Shown piece by piece: positions 16,299-26,022 of a stretch of DNA of 64,000 bases. The DNA is from Parvibaculum sp. (lineage in GTDB: Bacteria; Pseudomonadota; Alphaproteobacteria; Parvibaculales; Parvibaculaceae): assembly GCA_030649335.1 (NCBI GenBank), contig JAUSLL010000119.1:38441-102440 (forward strand), given 5' to 3'. The first letter of the stretch is position 1; every line of letters begins with the position of its first letter. Position numbers and translations under genes: made by a program. The notes below the pieces were generated by a model, which saw only the letters and a program-made list of their open reading frames with translations, did not search any database and was not told where the DNA came from.

Positions 16299-17699
16299 AT
16301 GGATATTCAGGACGAGGGCGGTCGCGCCAATGGCGCGGATCGCACCTGTAACAAAGAGACAATCGCATCCTGCTTCGATGAGGAGAGCGGATTGCTTGAT
16401 CGCCGCATCTTCGCAGATCAAGAAATCTACGATCAGGAAATGAGAAACATCTTCGCGCGCGCATGGAACTTCATGTGCCACGAAAGCCAGATCCCGAATG
16501 TCGGCGATTATTTTATCAATCATATCGGTGAAGATCAGGTCATCGTCGTGCGCGACAAGCAAGGCGAGGTGCAGGTTCTACTCAACACCTGCCGTCATCG
16601 CGGCAACGCGCTCTGTCGCGCTGAGGAAGGCAATGTCAAATCCTTCGTATGCTCCTATCACGGATGGAATTATGATCTGAACGGCGACCTCATCGGTGTG
16701 CCGGGCATTACGCCCTATTACCGCAAGGATTTTGACAAATCGACCTTGGGCCTCGTCAAAGCCGCGCAGGTGGACAATCTTCACGGCTTCTATTTTGCAA
16801 CGCTTGATGCCGACGCGCCATCTTTGCATGACTATCTCGGTGAGGTCGGGCGGATCGGGCTCGGAATGATGGCGACCAACGGCGAGGTCGCAATCGTCGA
16901 TGGCATTCAGAAAAATGTGATCGACTGCAACTGGAAGATCGCCGTCGATAATCTCTACGACTGGTATCACGTTCAATATAGCCATGCCTCTGCGGGTATT
17001 GCCGGTTTCATGGATATCGCGGCGATCCTGCATCCGCAGAACCAAATGATCATGATGGGCGATTATGGTCACGCGATTAGCGGCCCCGCCATTCCAGAAG
17101 ACATGCAAGCCGCGATTGACGCCATGTCCGACGAAGAACGTAAAGCCATTGCGGACGAAAGTTTTGTCGATGGCGAGGCGCCAAGGCTTTTGCCGCGCCT
17201 CAAGGTGGCCAGAGAACTCCTTGGGCCGGTTGGTGTGCGCAGCATGGGCCACCCTAATATTTTCCCCAATCTCTGGGTGGCGACAAACGGAACGCAGCTG
17301 AGTTTGCGTTTACCGCGGGGGCCTTACAAAACGGAGATTTGGTGGTTCACATTTCTGCCCAAGGATATGCCGGAAGACAAGAGAAAGAGGGCGATCGCGT
17401 TCAATTCCCACCTCTTTGGTCCGGCGGGCATGCTTGAACAGGACGATGGTGAAAACTGGAGCCAGAGCACACGCGCCTCGCGCGGCGTCAAGGCCCGCAC
17501 CTTCCCACATCATGTCGCGATGGGGCTCGGACATGACGAGGTGCAAACCGACGCAGCCTCAGGCCAGTCGCGCGTTGAAACGACAATCAGCGAGCACGCC
17601 CAACGGTGGCACTACAAATCCTGGACGGATTGGATGCTGGCCGACAGCTGGGTGGACCTGAAGGCAAACCACACGCCTGCGCCTAAAGGGAGGGTGTGA
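16299..17699 (+). CDS. Aromatic-ring-hydroxylating dioxygenase alpha subunit (BphA-like)
   Basis: 466 residues from MDIQDEGG, preceded by GGAGG at ten bases; an ATG seven codons upstream is possible but covers that site. The Rieske [2Fe-2S] motif is CRHRG ... CSYHGW (about residues 95-118). The mononuclear iron site shows DNLYDWYHVQYSH (Asp bridge and two His, near residue 215-230), with the Asp ligand probably in EQDDGENW. The enzyme adds O2 to an aromatic ring to give a cis-dihydrodiol. The following genes match a biphenyl/cumene-type pathway. Exact substrate is not predictable by eye. Confidence 0.9.
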   Translation: MDIQDEGGRANGADRTCNKETIASCFDEESGLLDRRIFADQEIYDQEMRNIFARAWNFMCHESQIPNVGDYFINHIGEDQVIVVRDKQGEVQVLLNTCRHRGNALCRAEEGNVKSFVCSYHGWNYDLNGDLIGVPGITPYYRKDFDKSTLGLVKAAQVDNLHGFYFATLDADAPSLHDYLGEVGRIGLGMMATNGEVAIVDGIQKNVIDCNWKIAVDNLYDWYHVQYSHASAGIAGFMDIAAILHPQNQMIMMGDYGHAISGPAIPEDMQAAIDAMSDEERKAIADESFVDGEAPRLLPRLKVARELLGPVGVRSMGHPNIFPNLWVATNGTQLSLRLPRGPYKTEIWWFTFLPKDMPEDKRKRAIAFNSHLFGPAGMLEQDDGENWSQSTRASRGVKARTFPHHVAMGLGHDEVQTDAASGQSRVETTISEHAQRWHYKSWTDWMLADSWVDLKANHTPAPKGRV

Positions 17700-18262
17700 T
17701 GCCGCAAGCTCAGGAAGCGTCGGCCGTCGATACAGGTCTCAGCCGCCTTTCACTGCAACAGCGCTTGGAACTGCAATTCGAGATCGAGCAGTTCTTCTAT
17801 GTCGAGGCCGCGCTGCTGGATGCCCGTGAGTATCGCGCATGGCTTGACCTCTGGACGCAAGATTGCAGTTACTGGATGCCCATTCGCCGAACCGTGGCGC
17901 TCGCCGACATCGACCGCGAATTCACCAAACGTGGCGACATGTCGTTTTATGACGACGACAAGAAAATGCTCGCCATGCGCATTGCCAAGATGGAATCAGG
18001 CTCGTCATGGTCGGAAGACCCGCCCTCCCGCAGCCGTCACTTCGTCAGCAATGTCCGCATCGTCAGCATCGAAGGCGACGAGACTTCCGTCGAACTTGCC
18101 TTTGCACTTTATCGCAGTCGCCTCAATGACGACGAAAGTATTTGGGTGGGGCGTCGGGTCGACAGGCTGCGGCGTGTAGGCGGTGATCTGAAATTATGTG
18201 ATCGCGAAATCTATCTGGATCAAACGCTGATCAGCGCCACCAACATGAGCACCTTGTTCTAA
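17699..18262 (+). CDS. Ring-hydroxylating dioxygenase beta subunit
   Basis: 187 residues of the NTF2-like beta-subunit family. Blocks FYVEAALLDAREYRAWLDLW, YWMPIRRT, FYDDDKKMLAMRI and SWSEDPPSRSRHFVSNVRI match biphenyl-type beta subunits. It has a structural role in the alpha3beta3 hexamer. ATG overlaps the alpha stop (TGATG) and GGGAGG serves as ribosome site, keeping the two subunits in step. Confidence 0.92.
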   Translation: MPQAQEASAVDTGLSRLSLQQRLELQFEIEQFFYVEAALLDAREYRAWLDLWTQDCSYWMPIRRTVALADIDREFTKRGDMSFYDDDKKMLAMRIAKMESGSSWSEDPPSRSRHFVSNVRIVSIEGDETSVELAFALYRSRLNDDESIWVGRRVDRLRRVGGDLKLCDREIYLDQTLISATNMSTLF

Positions 18263-18287
18263 GTGATCGGTTGCAGGGAGGGGATTT

Positions 18288-19136
18288 ATGGCAGCGCTTG
18301 AAGGGCAGGTGGTCCTGATAACCGGCGGTGGCTCTGGGTTGGGACGCGCGATTGTTGATCGCTTTGTGGAAGAAGGCGCGCGTGTTGCCGTCTTTGATCG
18401 TGATGCGGACAAATTGGCCGCCGTCGACAAAGCCCATGGCGACAAGATCGTCACGGTGTGCGGCGATGTGCGCTCCGCTGACGACACGGCACGCGCCGTT
18501 GAGCTGACGCTGGAACGCTTTGGTGTGCTCGATTGCGCCATCGGCAATGCGGGCATCTGGGACTATCAGACATCGCTCGACGATATTCCCGCCGACCAAC
18601 TCGACAAGGCGTTCGACGAACTCTTCAGCGTCAATGTCAAAGGTTATATGCATCTTGCAAAAGCCTGTTTGCCCGCGCTGGTGCGCTCGCGCGGCAGTCT
18701 GCTCTTTACCGTGTCGAACGCAGGGTTTGATCCCAATGGTGGCGGGCCGCTCTACACCGCGTCCAAACATGCCGTGGTCGGGCTCATTCGGCAGCTTGCA
18801 TTTGAATTTGCGCCGGTGGTGCGCGTCAACGGTGTCGCGCCGGGCCCGATTGACAGCGATCTGCGTGGGCCCGACGCGATGGGCCTTGCCGACACGGCGA
18901 TCAACACATTCGATCTGGTGGCCAAAGCGGCCCCCATCATGCCTTTGGGTTTGGTCCCCACGCCGGAGCAATACGCAGGTGCCTATGTTTTCTACGCCTC
19001 GCGTCGCGACAATGTAGCGGCCACCGGCGGTGTTCTTCTGTGTGAAACGGGCATCGGCATTCGCGGCATCGGCACGGTGAACGGCGGCACAGGTCTTACC
19101 GACAAATATGGATCGGACGGGAGGAATAAAGCATGA
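18288..19136 (+). CDS. cis-Dihydrodiol dehydrogenase, SDR family (BphB-like)
   Basis: 282 residues, close to BphB (281). It has the NAD site TGGGSGLG (about residue 12), NAGIWDYQTSL, the Ser in VSNAGF and the catalytic YTASK (about residue 160). The blocks GNAGIWDY, NVKGYMHLAKACLPAL and NAGFDPNGGGPLYTASKHA are characteristic of biphenyl/benzene dihydrodiol dehydrogenases. It oxidises the cis-dihydrodiol to a catechol with NAD. A GGGAGGGG ribosome site precedes it; the end overlaps the extradiol gene. Confidence 0.92.
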   Translation: MAALEGQVVLITGGGSGLGRAIVDRFVEEGARVAVFDRDADKLAAVDKAHGDKIVTVCGDVRSADDTARAVELTLERFGVLDCAIGNAGIWDYQTSLDDIPADQLDKAFDELFSVNVKGYMHLAKACLPALVRSRGSLLFTVSNAGFDPNGGGPLYTASKHAVVGLIRQLAFEFAPVVRVNGVAPGPIDSDLRGPDAMGLADTAINTFDLVAKAAPIMPLGLVPTPEQYAGAYVFYASRRDNVAATGGVLLCETGIGIRGIGTVNGGTGLTDKYGSDGRNKA

Positions 19137-20011
19137 GTATTGCATCGCTCGGCTATATCGGATTTGAGGTCAGCGACATTGGAACCTGGCAAAGCTACAT
19201 GGAAAATTTCCTCGGCCTCATGCGCGGCGCCGAAGGCAATGGGTGTGAGGCCTATCGCATGGACGATCGCGCCGCCCGCATTTTTCTGCTGCACGGAGAG
19301 CGCGATGATGTTGCCGTGCTGGGGCTGGAAGTGCAGACCGCAACCGCGCTCGAAACGGTGAAGGCAAATCTTGAAAAAAAGAAAATCGCCTATACGCAAG
19401 GCGACGCTGCGCTGAAAATCCGTCGCCATGTGGTGGATCTGATCTGCCTGCAAGACCCCGCAGGTCTTGATGTTGAAATTTATTACGGCGCGACGGAGCT
19501 CACCAACCAGCCTTTCAATTCACCGGCCGGTGTCTCGCGCTTTTGCACAGGCGATCAAGGGGCGGGCCATGTTGTGCTGGCTTCGCCTGACATGGACCGC
19601 ATTCGCGCCTTCTATGTGGAGGCGCTCGGCTTTTCGCTCTCCGACACGATCGGTATGAAGCTTGGGCCGGATTTTTCGATCACGCTGGAATTTTATCACT
19701 GCAATCAGCGTCACCACACTCTGGCGCTTGCTGGCATGCCAGCGTCAAGGCGGCTGCATCACTTCATGGTCGAGATGGCGACACTGGATGATGTGGGCTT
19801 TGCGCTGGATCGTATCGGCGCGTGCGGTGTCCGGCAGAAGACGACGCTCGGCAAGCACACCAACGACCAGATGATTTCCTTTTATGCCGAGACACCTTCG
19901 GGCTTCGACGTCGAAGTCGGTTACGCAGGTATTCCGGTGCATGACGAAAGCTGGCGTGTGACGCATCACGAAGCAGCGAGCATGTGGGGACACAAGCCGG
20001 TCAGCACCTGA
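19133..20011 (+). CDS. Type I extradiol ring-cleavage dioxygenase (BphC-like)
   Basis: 292 residues with two vicinal-oxygen-chelate domains. The Fe(II) ligands are His in GAGHVVLA (about residue 145), His in RRLHHFMVE (about residue 208) and Glu in FDVEVGY (about residue 260). It cleaves a catechol next to the hydroxyls to a yellow meta-cleavage product. The two-domain length and context fit the biphenyl-2,3-diol group. Start overlaps the dehydrogenase stop (ATGA). Confidence 0.92.
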   Translation: MSIASLGYIGFEVSDIGTWQSYMENFLGLMRGAEGNGCEAYRMDDRAARIFLLHGERDDVAVLGLEVQTATALETVKANLEKKKIAYTQGDAALKIRRHVVDLICLQDPAGLDVEIYYGATELTNQPFNSPAGVSRFCTGDQGAGHVVLASPDMDRIRAFYVEALGFSLSDTIGMKLGPDFSITLEFYHCNQRHHTLALAGMPASRRLHHFMVEMATLDDVGFALDRIGACGVRQKTTLGKHTNDQMISFYAETPSGFDVEVGYAGIPVHDESWRVTHHEAASMWGHKPVST

Positions 20012-20067
20012 ACCGCTGTCTGCCGCGATCCTTTTCTTTTTCGTTCAACAATTTCAAGCGGGTTTTC

Positions 20068-20919
20068 ATGTCCAAGGTCACCGAACAATCAACCAGTCGT
20101 TTCGTCACCGTCGATGGCGTCAAGATGCATTACAATGAAGCCGGTGAAGGCCCCGTGCTTGTATTGCTGCATGGCTCAGGACCGGGCGCTTATGGCTGGT
20201 CCAATTATGCCCGCAACGTCGAACCGCTTTCCAAGCGCTTCCGTGTGATCGTGCCCGACCTTCCGGGTTGGGGCCAATCAGATGTGAAGCCAGTCGGCAG
20301 CCCCATTCCTGAATGGTGGTCAACCAAGGTTGGCCGCTTCTTAGATGCACTCGGCATCGCGAAAGCGCATTTCGTCGGCAATTCGCTCGGCGGCATGATT
20401 ACCATGCGTCTGGCGATGGACCGCCCGGACAAGGTGGACCGGATGATCCTGATGGGGCCGGGCGGCGGCATCCCCATGTTCAGTATTTTTCCAACACCCG
20501 CCATCAAATCCATTTTCGGTTTTTATGAAGGTGAAGGACCGAGCTTTGCAAAGCTCAAAGCCTTCGCGGACCAGTTCACTTACGACCAGTCCGAAATCAC
20601 TGACGAGTTGCTTCAGGGCCGTCTTGCAAAGGCGATGGAGCCGAAGTTCATCGAAACACCACCCATGCGCCAGTCGCCCGACACCAAAGTCGAGCCGGTC
20701 TGGAACGACCCGCGCCTTGGCCAGTTGCCGCATGAAACGATGATCGTGTGGGGCCGCGAAGATCGCGTGATGCCGCTCGACATGGCTTTTACCTTTCTTA
20801 AGGTGATCCCCAGAGCGCGCCTCTTCGTGTTGCCGCGCTGTGGTCACTGGGCACAGTGGGAGCACGCCGACGAGTTCAATCGCATGACCATCTCCTTCCT
20901 TGATGGCCACAATGAGTAA
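20068..20919 (+). CDS. Meta-cleavage product hydrolase (BphD-like)
   Basis: 283 residues from MSKVTEQSTS with an AAGCGGG site upstream; the longer reading lacks family similarity. Alpha/beta-hydrolase features include LLHGSGPGAYGWSNY, the nucleophile elbow GNSLGG (Ser about residue 112), the Asp region WGREDRVMP and the His in RCGHWAQWE. HGSGPGA and GNSLGG are hallmarks of C-C hydrolases that split 2-hydroxy-6-oxo-dienoates to 2-hydroxypentadienoate and a carboxylic acid. Confidence 0.92.
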   Translation: MSKVTEQSTSRFVTVDGVKMHYNEAGEGPVLVLLHGSGPGAYGWSNYARNVEPLSKRFRVIVPDLPGWGQSDVKPVGSPIPEWWSTKVGRFLDALGIAKAHFVGNSLGGMITMRLAMDRPDKVDRMILMGPGGGIPMFSIFPTPAIKSIFGFYEGEGPSFAKLKAFADQFTYDQSEITDELLQGRLAKAMEPKFIETPPMRQSPDTKVEPVWNDPRLGQLPHETMIVWGREDRVMPLDMAFTFLKVIPRARLFVLPRCGHWAQWEHADEFNRMTISFLDGHNE

Positions 20920-20941
20920 GGCGGGGAGTAGTGCGGGCTTC

Positions 20942-21724
20942 ATGCAGGCGATAGACCACACAGCATTGGCGGATGCTTTGGCGCAGGCGCGCAAAACCCG
21001 CCAGCCGATTGCGCCGATCACCGGCACATGTCCCGGCTTTACCGCTGAGGACGCCTATGCTGTACAGGAGATCGCCACCACCAGACGTTTGGCAAAGGGC
21101 GAGCGCATCGTCGGCCGCAAGATCGGCCTGACCTCGCCTGCCGTGCAAGCGCAACTGGGTGTGTCGGAGCCTGACTTCGGCATGCTGTTTGATGTGGATC
21201 AGGTGCGCGAAGGCGAGCCTGTACGGATGAGTGAGTTGATCCAGCCCAAGGTCGAGGCGGAGATCGCTTTCGTTTTGAAAGCAGACCTTGCCACCGGCCC
21301 CGTGGGCAATGACATGGCGGCCAGTGCCATCGACTATGCAGTGGTCGCCGTTGAAATCGTCGATAGTGCGATTGCTGATTGGAAGATCACACTTGCCGAT
21401 ACTGTGGCCGATAATGCTTCGGGGGCAAAATTTGTCCTTGGGCGTGATCGCTTGCCGCTTGATCGGGTTGACCTACATCTGGCGGGCATGGAGCTGATCC
21501 ACAATGGCCGTCAGGCTTCGGTGGGCATTGCGGCAGCGTGCCTTGGCAATCCGCTCAATGCTGTCAGCTGGCTTGCCAATAAGATGATTGAAGTCGGCCG
21601 TCCGCTTGTCGCGGGTGATATTGTCTTGTCGGGTGCCCTTGGCCCGATGGTTACAGTGGCAAGCGGCGATGACATCACGGTGCATGTGCTGGGTTTCAAG
21701 CCTCTCGATCTGTCATTCAGGTGA
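20942..21724 (+). CDS. 2-Hydroxypenta-2,4-dienoate hydratase (MhpD/BphH-like)
   Basis: About 260 residues. The start at [13 protein letters not shown] is chosen by alignment with MhpD; ATG at 20912, overlapping the hydrolase stop, is a good alternative. Family blocks are [46 protein letters not shown] and [12 protein letters not shown]. It hydrates the dienoate to 4-hydroxy-2-oxovalerate, with a divalent metal bound by conserved Glu residues. Confidence 0.9.
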   Translation: MQAIDHTALADALAQARKTRQPIAPITGTCPGFTAEDAYAVQEIATTRRLAKGERIVGRKIGLTSPAVQAQLGVSEPDFGMLFDVDQVREGEPVRMSELIQPKVEAEIAFVLKADLATGPVGNDMAASAIDYAVVAVEIVDSAIADWKITLADTVADNASGAKFVLGRDRLPLDRVDLHLAGMELIHNGRQASVGIAAACLGNPLNAVSWLANKMIEVGRPLVAGDIVLSGALGPMVTVASGDDITVHVLGFKPLDLSFR

Positions 21725-21728
21725 GGGT

Positions 21729-22682
21729 ATGAAAATGGACCAAGCAAACAAGCAGCGTGTGAAAACGGCCATTCTGGGGTCCGGCAATATCGGCACGGAC
21801 CTGATGATGAAAATCACCACCCTGTCGCAGACGCTTGAACTGGCGGCGATGGTGGGTGTTGATCCAATGTCTGATGGTCTGGCGAGGGCGAGCGCGCTCG
21901 GCATTGTAACCACGGCGAAGGGCATTGACGGGCTGGTCGAACTGCCCGTCTTCAAGGATATCGAAATTGTCTTCGATGCCACTTCAGCCGGTGCCCATAA
22001 AAAACATGACGCGATTTTACGCGCGCATGGCAAACGCATCATCGATCTAACGCCTGCCGCCATCGGCCCTTATGTTGTGCCAAGCGTCAACATGAACGCG
22101 CATATGCAAGCGCCCAATATCAACATGGTGACATGCGGCGGTCAGGCCACCATCCCGATTGTTGCGGCCATTGGCTCGGTGGCTTCTGTGCGCTACGGCG
22201 AAATTGTTGCGTCCATCGCGTCGAAATCAGCAGGGCCGGGCACACGCGCCAATATTGATGAATTCACAGAGACAACTTCGCGCGCCATTGAACTGGTCGG
22301 TGGCGCACGAACCGGCAAGGCAATCATCATTCTTAATCCGGCCGAACCCCCACTCATCATGCGCGATACGGTTCATTGCCTGTGCGCGGAGGCCGACCCC
22401 GAAACTGTGGCAGCCGCTGTCGCGGCCAAAGTCGCAGAGGTGCAAGCCTATGTGCCAGGATACCGCTTGAAACAGGCCGTGCAGATCGAGCGCATCGGCG
22501 CGAATAATCCGATCTACCTGCCCGATGTTGATGAAAAATTTACGGGCCTCAAAGTCAGCGTCTATCTCGAAGTCGAAGGTGCCGGACATTACCTGCCGGC
22601 TTATGCAGGCAATCTCGACATCATGACCTCGGCGGCCATGCGAACCGCCGAACATCTGGTCAGGTTGCAGGGGCGCGCCTGA
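21729..22682 (+). CDS. Acetaldehyde dehydrogenase, acylating (MhpF/BphJ-like)
   Basis: 317 residues. NAD-binding GSGNIGTDL is near residue 17 and the catalytic Cys lies in [11 protein letters not shown] near residue 135. It turns the aldehyde made by the partner aldolase into acetyl-CoA or propanoyl-CoA, with channelling in an aldolase-dehydrogenase complex. It starts five bases after the hydratase stop; the longer upstream reading is a shadow of that gene. Confidence 0.93.
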   Translation: MKMDQANKQRVKTAILGSGNIGTDLMMKITTLSQTLELAAMVGVDPMSDGLARASALGIVTTAKGIDGLVELPVFKDIEIVFDATSAGAHKKHDAILRAHGKRIIDLTPAAIGPYVVPSVNMNAHMQAPNINMVTCGGQATIPIVAAIGSVASVRYGEIVASIASKSAGPGTRANIDEFTETTSRAIELVGGARTGKAIIILNPAEPPLIMRDTVHCLCAEADPETVAAAVAAKVAEVQAYVPGYRLKQAVQIERIGANNPIYLPDVDEKFTGLKVSVYLEVEGAGHYLPAYAGNLDIMTSAAMRTAEHLVRLQGRA

Positions 22683-23689
22683 TGACAAAGCAAAAACTTT
22701 ATATCCAAGACGTGACCTTGCGCGACGGCATGCATGCCATTCGCCATCAATATAGTATCGAGCATGTTCGCAAGATCGCCAGAGCCCTTGATAGGGCAGG
22801 TGTCGATGCCATCGAGATTGCCCATGGCGATGGCTTGTCAGGCTCAAGTCTCAATTACGGGTTTGGTGCCTGCACGGATTGGGCATGGATCGAAGCGGTT
22901 TGCGACGAAGTAAAAAATGCCGTCGTGACAACGCTTCTTCTGCCCGGCATCGGCACCATCGAGGATTTGCGGCGCGCCCATGAACTGGGTGTCCGCTCGG
23001 TGCGGATTGCCACGCATTGCACCGAGGCCGATGTATCCGCCCAGCACATCGCCTTTGCGCGCGAATTGGGCATGGATGTTTCGGGTTTTCTGATGATGAG
23101 CCACATGTCACCGCCCGAAGCATTGGCGCGACAAGCCAAGCTCATGGAATCTTATGGCGCGCATTGTGTCTATGTGACCGACAGCGGTGGTGCCATGACG
23201 ATGGATGACACGGTTGCGCGCTTCAGGGCCTACGACGAGGTTTTGAAACCCGAAACCCAGCGTGGCATTCACGCCCATCACAATCTGAGCCTCGGCGTCG
23301 CCAATTCGGTGGTGGCGGTTCAGAACGGGGCGATCCGCGTGGACGCTTCACTGACCGGCATGGGGGCAGGCGCGGGCAATGCGCCGCTGGAAGTCTTTAT
23401 TGCTGTCGCCGACCGCTATGGCTGGCAGCATGGCACAGACATATTCGCTCTGATGGATGCCGCCGAAGAATTGGTGCGCCCGCTTCAGGACAGGCCGGTT
23501 CAGGTGGATCGCGAGACGCTCAGTCTGGGCTATGCCGGTGTATATTCGAGTTTCCTGCGCCATGCTGAAACGGCCTCGGAGCGCTATGGGGTGGATGTGC
23601 GTGATATTTTGATGGAAGCTGGTCGCCGGAAAATGGTTGGCGGCCAAGAGGACATGATCGTCGATATAGCGCTCGATCTATCGAAGTAA
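22682..23689 (+). CDS. 4-Hydroxy-2-oxovalerate aldolase (MhpE/BphI-like)
   Basis: 335 residues of the DRE-TIM family. The motif [14 protein letters not shown] (about residues 10-23) carries the metal-binding Asp and catalytic His. [13 protein letters not shown] near residue 200 has the His metal ligands. It splits 4-hydroxy-2-oxovalerate into pyruvate and an aldehyde. Start overlaps the dehydrogenase stop by one base (TGATG), as expected for the paired complex. Confidence 0.94.
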   Translation: MTKQKLYIQDVTLRDGMHAIRHQYSIEHVRKIARALDRAGVDAIEIAHGDGLSGSSLNYGFGACTDWAWIEAVCDEVKNAVVTTLLLPGIGTIEDLRRAHELGVRSVRIATHCTEADVSAQHIAFARELGMDVSGFLMMSHMSPPEALARQAKLMESYGAHCVYVTDSGGAMTMDDTVARFRAYDEVLKPETQRGIHAHHNLSLGVANSVVAVQNGAIRVDASLTGMGAGAGNAPLEVFIAVADRYGWQHGTDIFALMDAAEELVRPLQDRPVQVDRETLSLGYAGVYSSFLRHAETASERYGVDVRDILMEAGRRKMVGGQEDMIVDIALDLSK

Positions 23690-23749
23690 GAAGACGAACC
23701 TGCGTGCAGAAAAATCGGAGATACATTCGGCTCATGTGAGATGACCTAA

Positions 23750-24715
23750 GTGCAAAACAAGAAATCAACAGTAGGCGAAGAATTTCTCTCTTCTGCCCCG
23801 GATGCGTCGTTCAATGTCGATATGGACGGTGTCTATTTCATGCGCGCCGCACCAAAGCTGCCCTTCCGGATTTCGCTGCCAGCCGGTAATTTTTCATATG
23901 GAATCATGGTCAAGGCGGGCACGCTTCGTCTTTGCGTCGACTTTCCATTTTCAAGTGAGATCGTACTGCGGCCCGGTGACGTCGTTGGTGTGAGCGGCCT
24001 GGTGCCTCATATACTGGAATCGGATGGTTGCCCTGCGACGGTGAAAGCCGGCGCACTCGATATGTTCGACATGTCGATCACCGACGATCTTGCCGAACCC
24101 GTCAGGCTGATTGTGGGTATTGCACCACAAGAAACGATGGCCTTATCCAATATGATCGTAGGGCCGGTTTATGTGCCTTTTGACGCCGCAGCAGAACACA
24201 GCCGCCGCATATGGAATGCTCTTCGGCTGTTGGATGATGAGGTAGTCGTATCAAGTCCGGATTTTCATCATCCGCTTATTGTACGTCGGATTGCCGAAAT
24301 CATATCGCTGAACATGACGCGCAGCCTTTTAGCGCGCCCCGACGACAACGAACAAAATAATGTTGGCTTTGCCGCAAGCACGGCCATCCTGCGCGCACTG
24401 CGGGCTTTCATGAATGAGCCTTACAAACCCTGGACAGTAGAACGGCTTGCGCACGTTGCGGGCATGTCGCGCACGCGTTTTTCCGAGGAGTTTCGGCGTT
24501 TGATCGGGCATGCGCCAATCGAAACTATTTCCCGCATCCGTCTGACTATGATTGCGCGGCAGATGATGGTGAATAATTTTAGTATTGAAGATGCCGCCTT
24601 CAGGTTCGGCTATAGCTCTTCGGCTGCATTCGTCCGATCGTTCCAGAAGCAATTTGGTGTAAGTCCTGCGCGCTGGAAAAAGCAGCAGAATGGGAAGAAG
24701 AACCCGATTAGCTGA
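23750..24715 (+). CDS. AraC-family transcriptional regulator
   Basis: 321 residues from a GTG start; no ATG gives the full N-terminal domain. Residues about 20-200 are a cupin-like sensing domain (ILRPGDVVGVSG). Two helix-turn-helix motifs lie at about residues 225-305 (WTVERLAHVAGMSRTRFSEEF and FSIEDAAFRFGYSSSAAFVRSF), followed by QFGVSPARWKK, a classic AraC end. It lies 60 bases behind the aldolase in the same direction and is probably the activator of the dioxygenase operon in response to an aromatic. Confidence 0.9.
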   Translation: MQNKKSTVGEEFLSSAPDASFNVDMDGVYFMRAAPKLPFRISLPAGNFSYGIMVKAGTLRLCVDFPFSSEIVLRPGDVVGVSGLVPHILESDGCPATVKAGALDMFDMSITDDLAEPVRLIVGIAPQETMALSNMIVGPVYVPFDAAAEHSRRIWNALRLLDDEVVVSSPDFHHPLIVRRIAEIISLNMTRSLLARPDDNEQNNVGFAASTAILRALRAFMNEPYKPWTVERLAHVAGMSRTRFSEEFRRLIGHAPIETISRIRLTMIARQMMVNNFSIEDAAFRFGYSSSAAFVRSFQKQFGVSPARWKKQQNGKKNPIS

Positions 24716-25212
24716 CAGTTCGTTGATACCTCTGATTTTGCTACAGGCGAAAATTCCAAGCGTAAAAAAATCCGTGAGAAAAGGCTCAGGCAGCAACTAT
24801 TCCATCTCCAGACGGTTCCTCAATTTGTAAGCAGATTCGATGACGGGGATTGGCAGTGACCTGCCCCGTAGAACTGGACCATTTAAAGCTGGAAAATTCC
24901 GATTTGACGTCTATAGAGGAGCGAGGGAATTTCCATACTTGAACATTATCGGGCGGATGGCCCCCGAGATTGCGACCGAAATTTCCGAATTTCATTGAGC
25001 TTGAACTCACCGTCGGTGGTTTGGGTTTAATTGATCCGTTTCCGGATAAACACATCCGCAGTCTGATCTACTTATTGCGTAATTAGCCAAAAAAGCTGAG
25101 AAAACGTCAATAGACTGTATGGGCAATACGGATTGTTGACGTTTGAATTGTCGCCCCTCATTTTTATCGCGTGCGATCCTTAGCTCTCCGAACCTCAGAG
25201 ATTTTTCGATTG

Positions 25213-25222
25213 TTCCCTGTAA
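25213..25222 (+). repeat. TTCCCTGTAA copy of the short repeat
   Basis: Matches the repeat family at 4406-4575, about 20 kb to the left, on the other side of the two aromatic operons. Confidence 0.4.
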
Positions 25223-25773
25223 TCTGAGCGCGCTTCACTATCCGTCTTCTTCTTGAGACGAGATCAGCCCAAATCTGGTGGAGTTTGCGGGGCTCAGGTC
25301 ACACCGGCTCTATTCGGTGTTCAACCCGTCGTCTGAGATAGTTATGAATTTGTTCTGCCTTATGGGGCGGGAAGACAGAACTGATTCGACGTTGAGTGTA
25401 GTCGTCCATTATTTTTATGAGAATGTGATCACGCATTGCTGTCTCCAATCTTCAATTTGAGGGAAGCTCAATGAGATCTTCTGTATGTCATTGAAATGCG
25501 TCAGGCTCTTTTAGCGGGAGGCTATAACGAAGACCATTTCGTCCGCTCCCTGTGCTGTCGAATTTGCGGTGGAGCAGATTAGACACCGTTCGCCCCTAAT
25601 TATCGGCACTGCTAGCGAGGCGCGGCGGACTGAAAAATGGCATCGAAAACTGAGTATGAAGCCAGAGAAATTGAGCGAAATTGATACGTAAGAATCCAAC
25701 AAATTTGGAGTTGGGCGCGTTCGCGGATGGGCAAATTTCCGACAATAGTGGTGCGCTGCTTTGAGCGATAGCT

Positions 25774-25804
25774 TTCCCTGATATTCCTGAGAACGTCCCT
25801 GTTA
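25774..25804 (+). repeat. Two further TTCCCTG-type repeat copies
   Basis: TTCCCTGAT at 25774-25782 and GTCCCTGTTA at 25795-25804, with a decayed ATTCCTGA between them. They lie 18 bases before the long inverted repeat. Confidence 0.45.
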
Positions 25805-25822
25805 CCCGATAAAAAATCGGCA

Positions 25823-25877
25823 TTAGGTAGCAAACACACCAAGCCCCATATGGGTCGCAGGCGTGTTTGCTACCTAA
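25823..25877. repeat. Long nested inverted repeat
   Basis: Perfect 15-bp arms TTAGGTAGCAAACAC (25823-25837) and GTGTTTGCTACCTAA (25863-25877). The 25-base loop itself holds a palindrome CCCATATGGG at 25845-25854. No T-run follows, so it is not an ordinary terminator. It may be a REP-like element or the end of a decayed mobile element. Confidence 0.7.
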
Positions 25878-26022
25878 AGCCGGACAATTGGGGCCGGCCG
25901 GAGCCTTCGGATTTCACGCATACGTCTATTTGTTCACGGCTTATTGGAAGCTCAAGGCGATCCGGCACGAAATCCGCCCGCAATTCTTGTAACCGCAGCA
26001 CTTGTGCTGTTAAGGTCCCAAG

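Larger units (their letters stand above)
24716..26022. other. Degraded intergenic region, no gene recognised
   Basis: 1.3 kb without a convincing gene on either strand. Short frames at 24786-25055, 25278-25460 and 25596-25842 show no family pattern. It holds TTCCCTG-type repeats (25213, 25774-25804) and the long inverted repeat at 25823-25877. Composition is more AT-rich than the flanks. It probably marks the right edge of the catabolic island. Confidence 0.5.

Noticed and set aside
18231..19145. 304-codon minus-strand frame over the dihydrodiol dehydrogenase
   Set aside because: The plus-strand SDR has all expected motifs; the opposite frame shows none.
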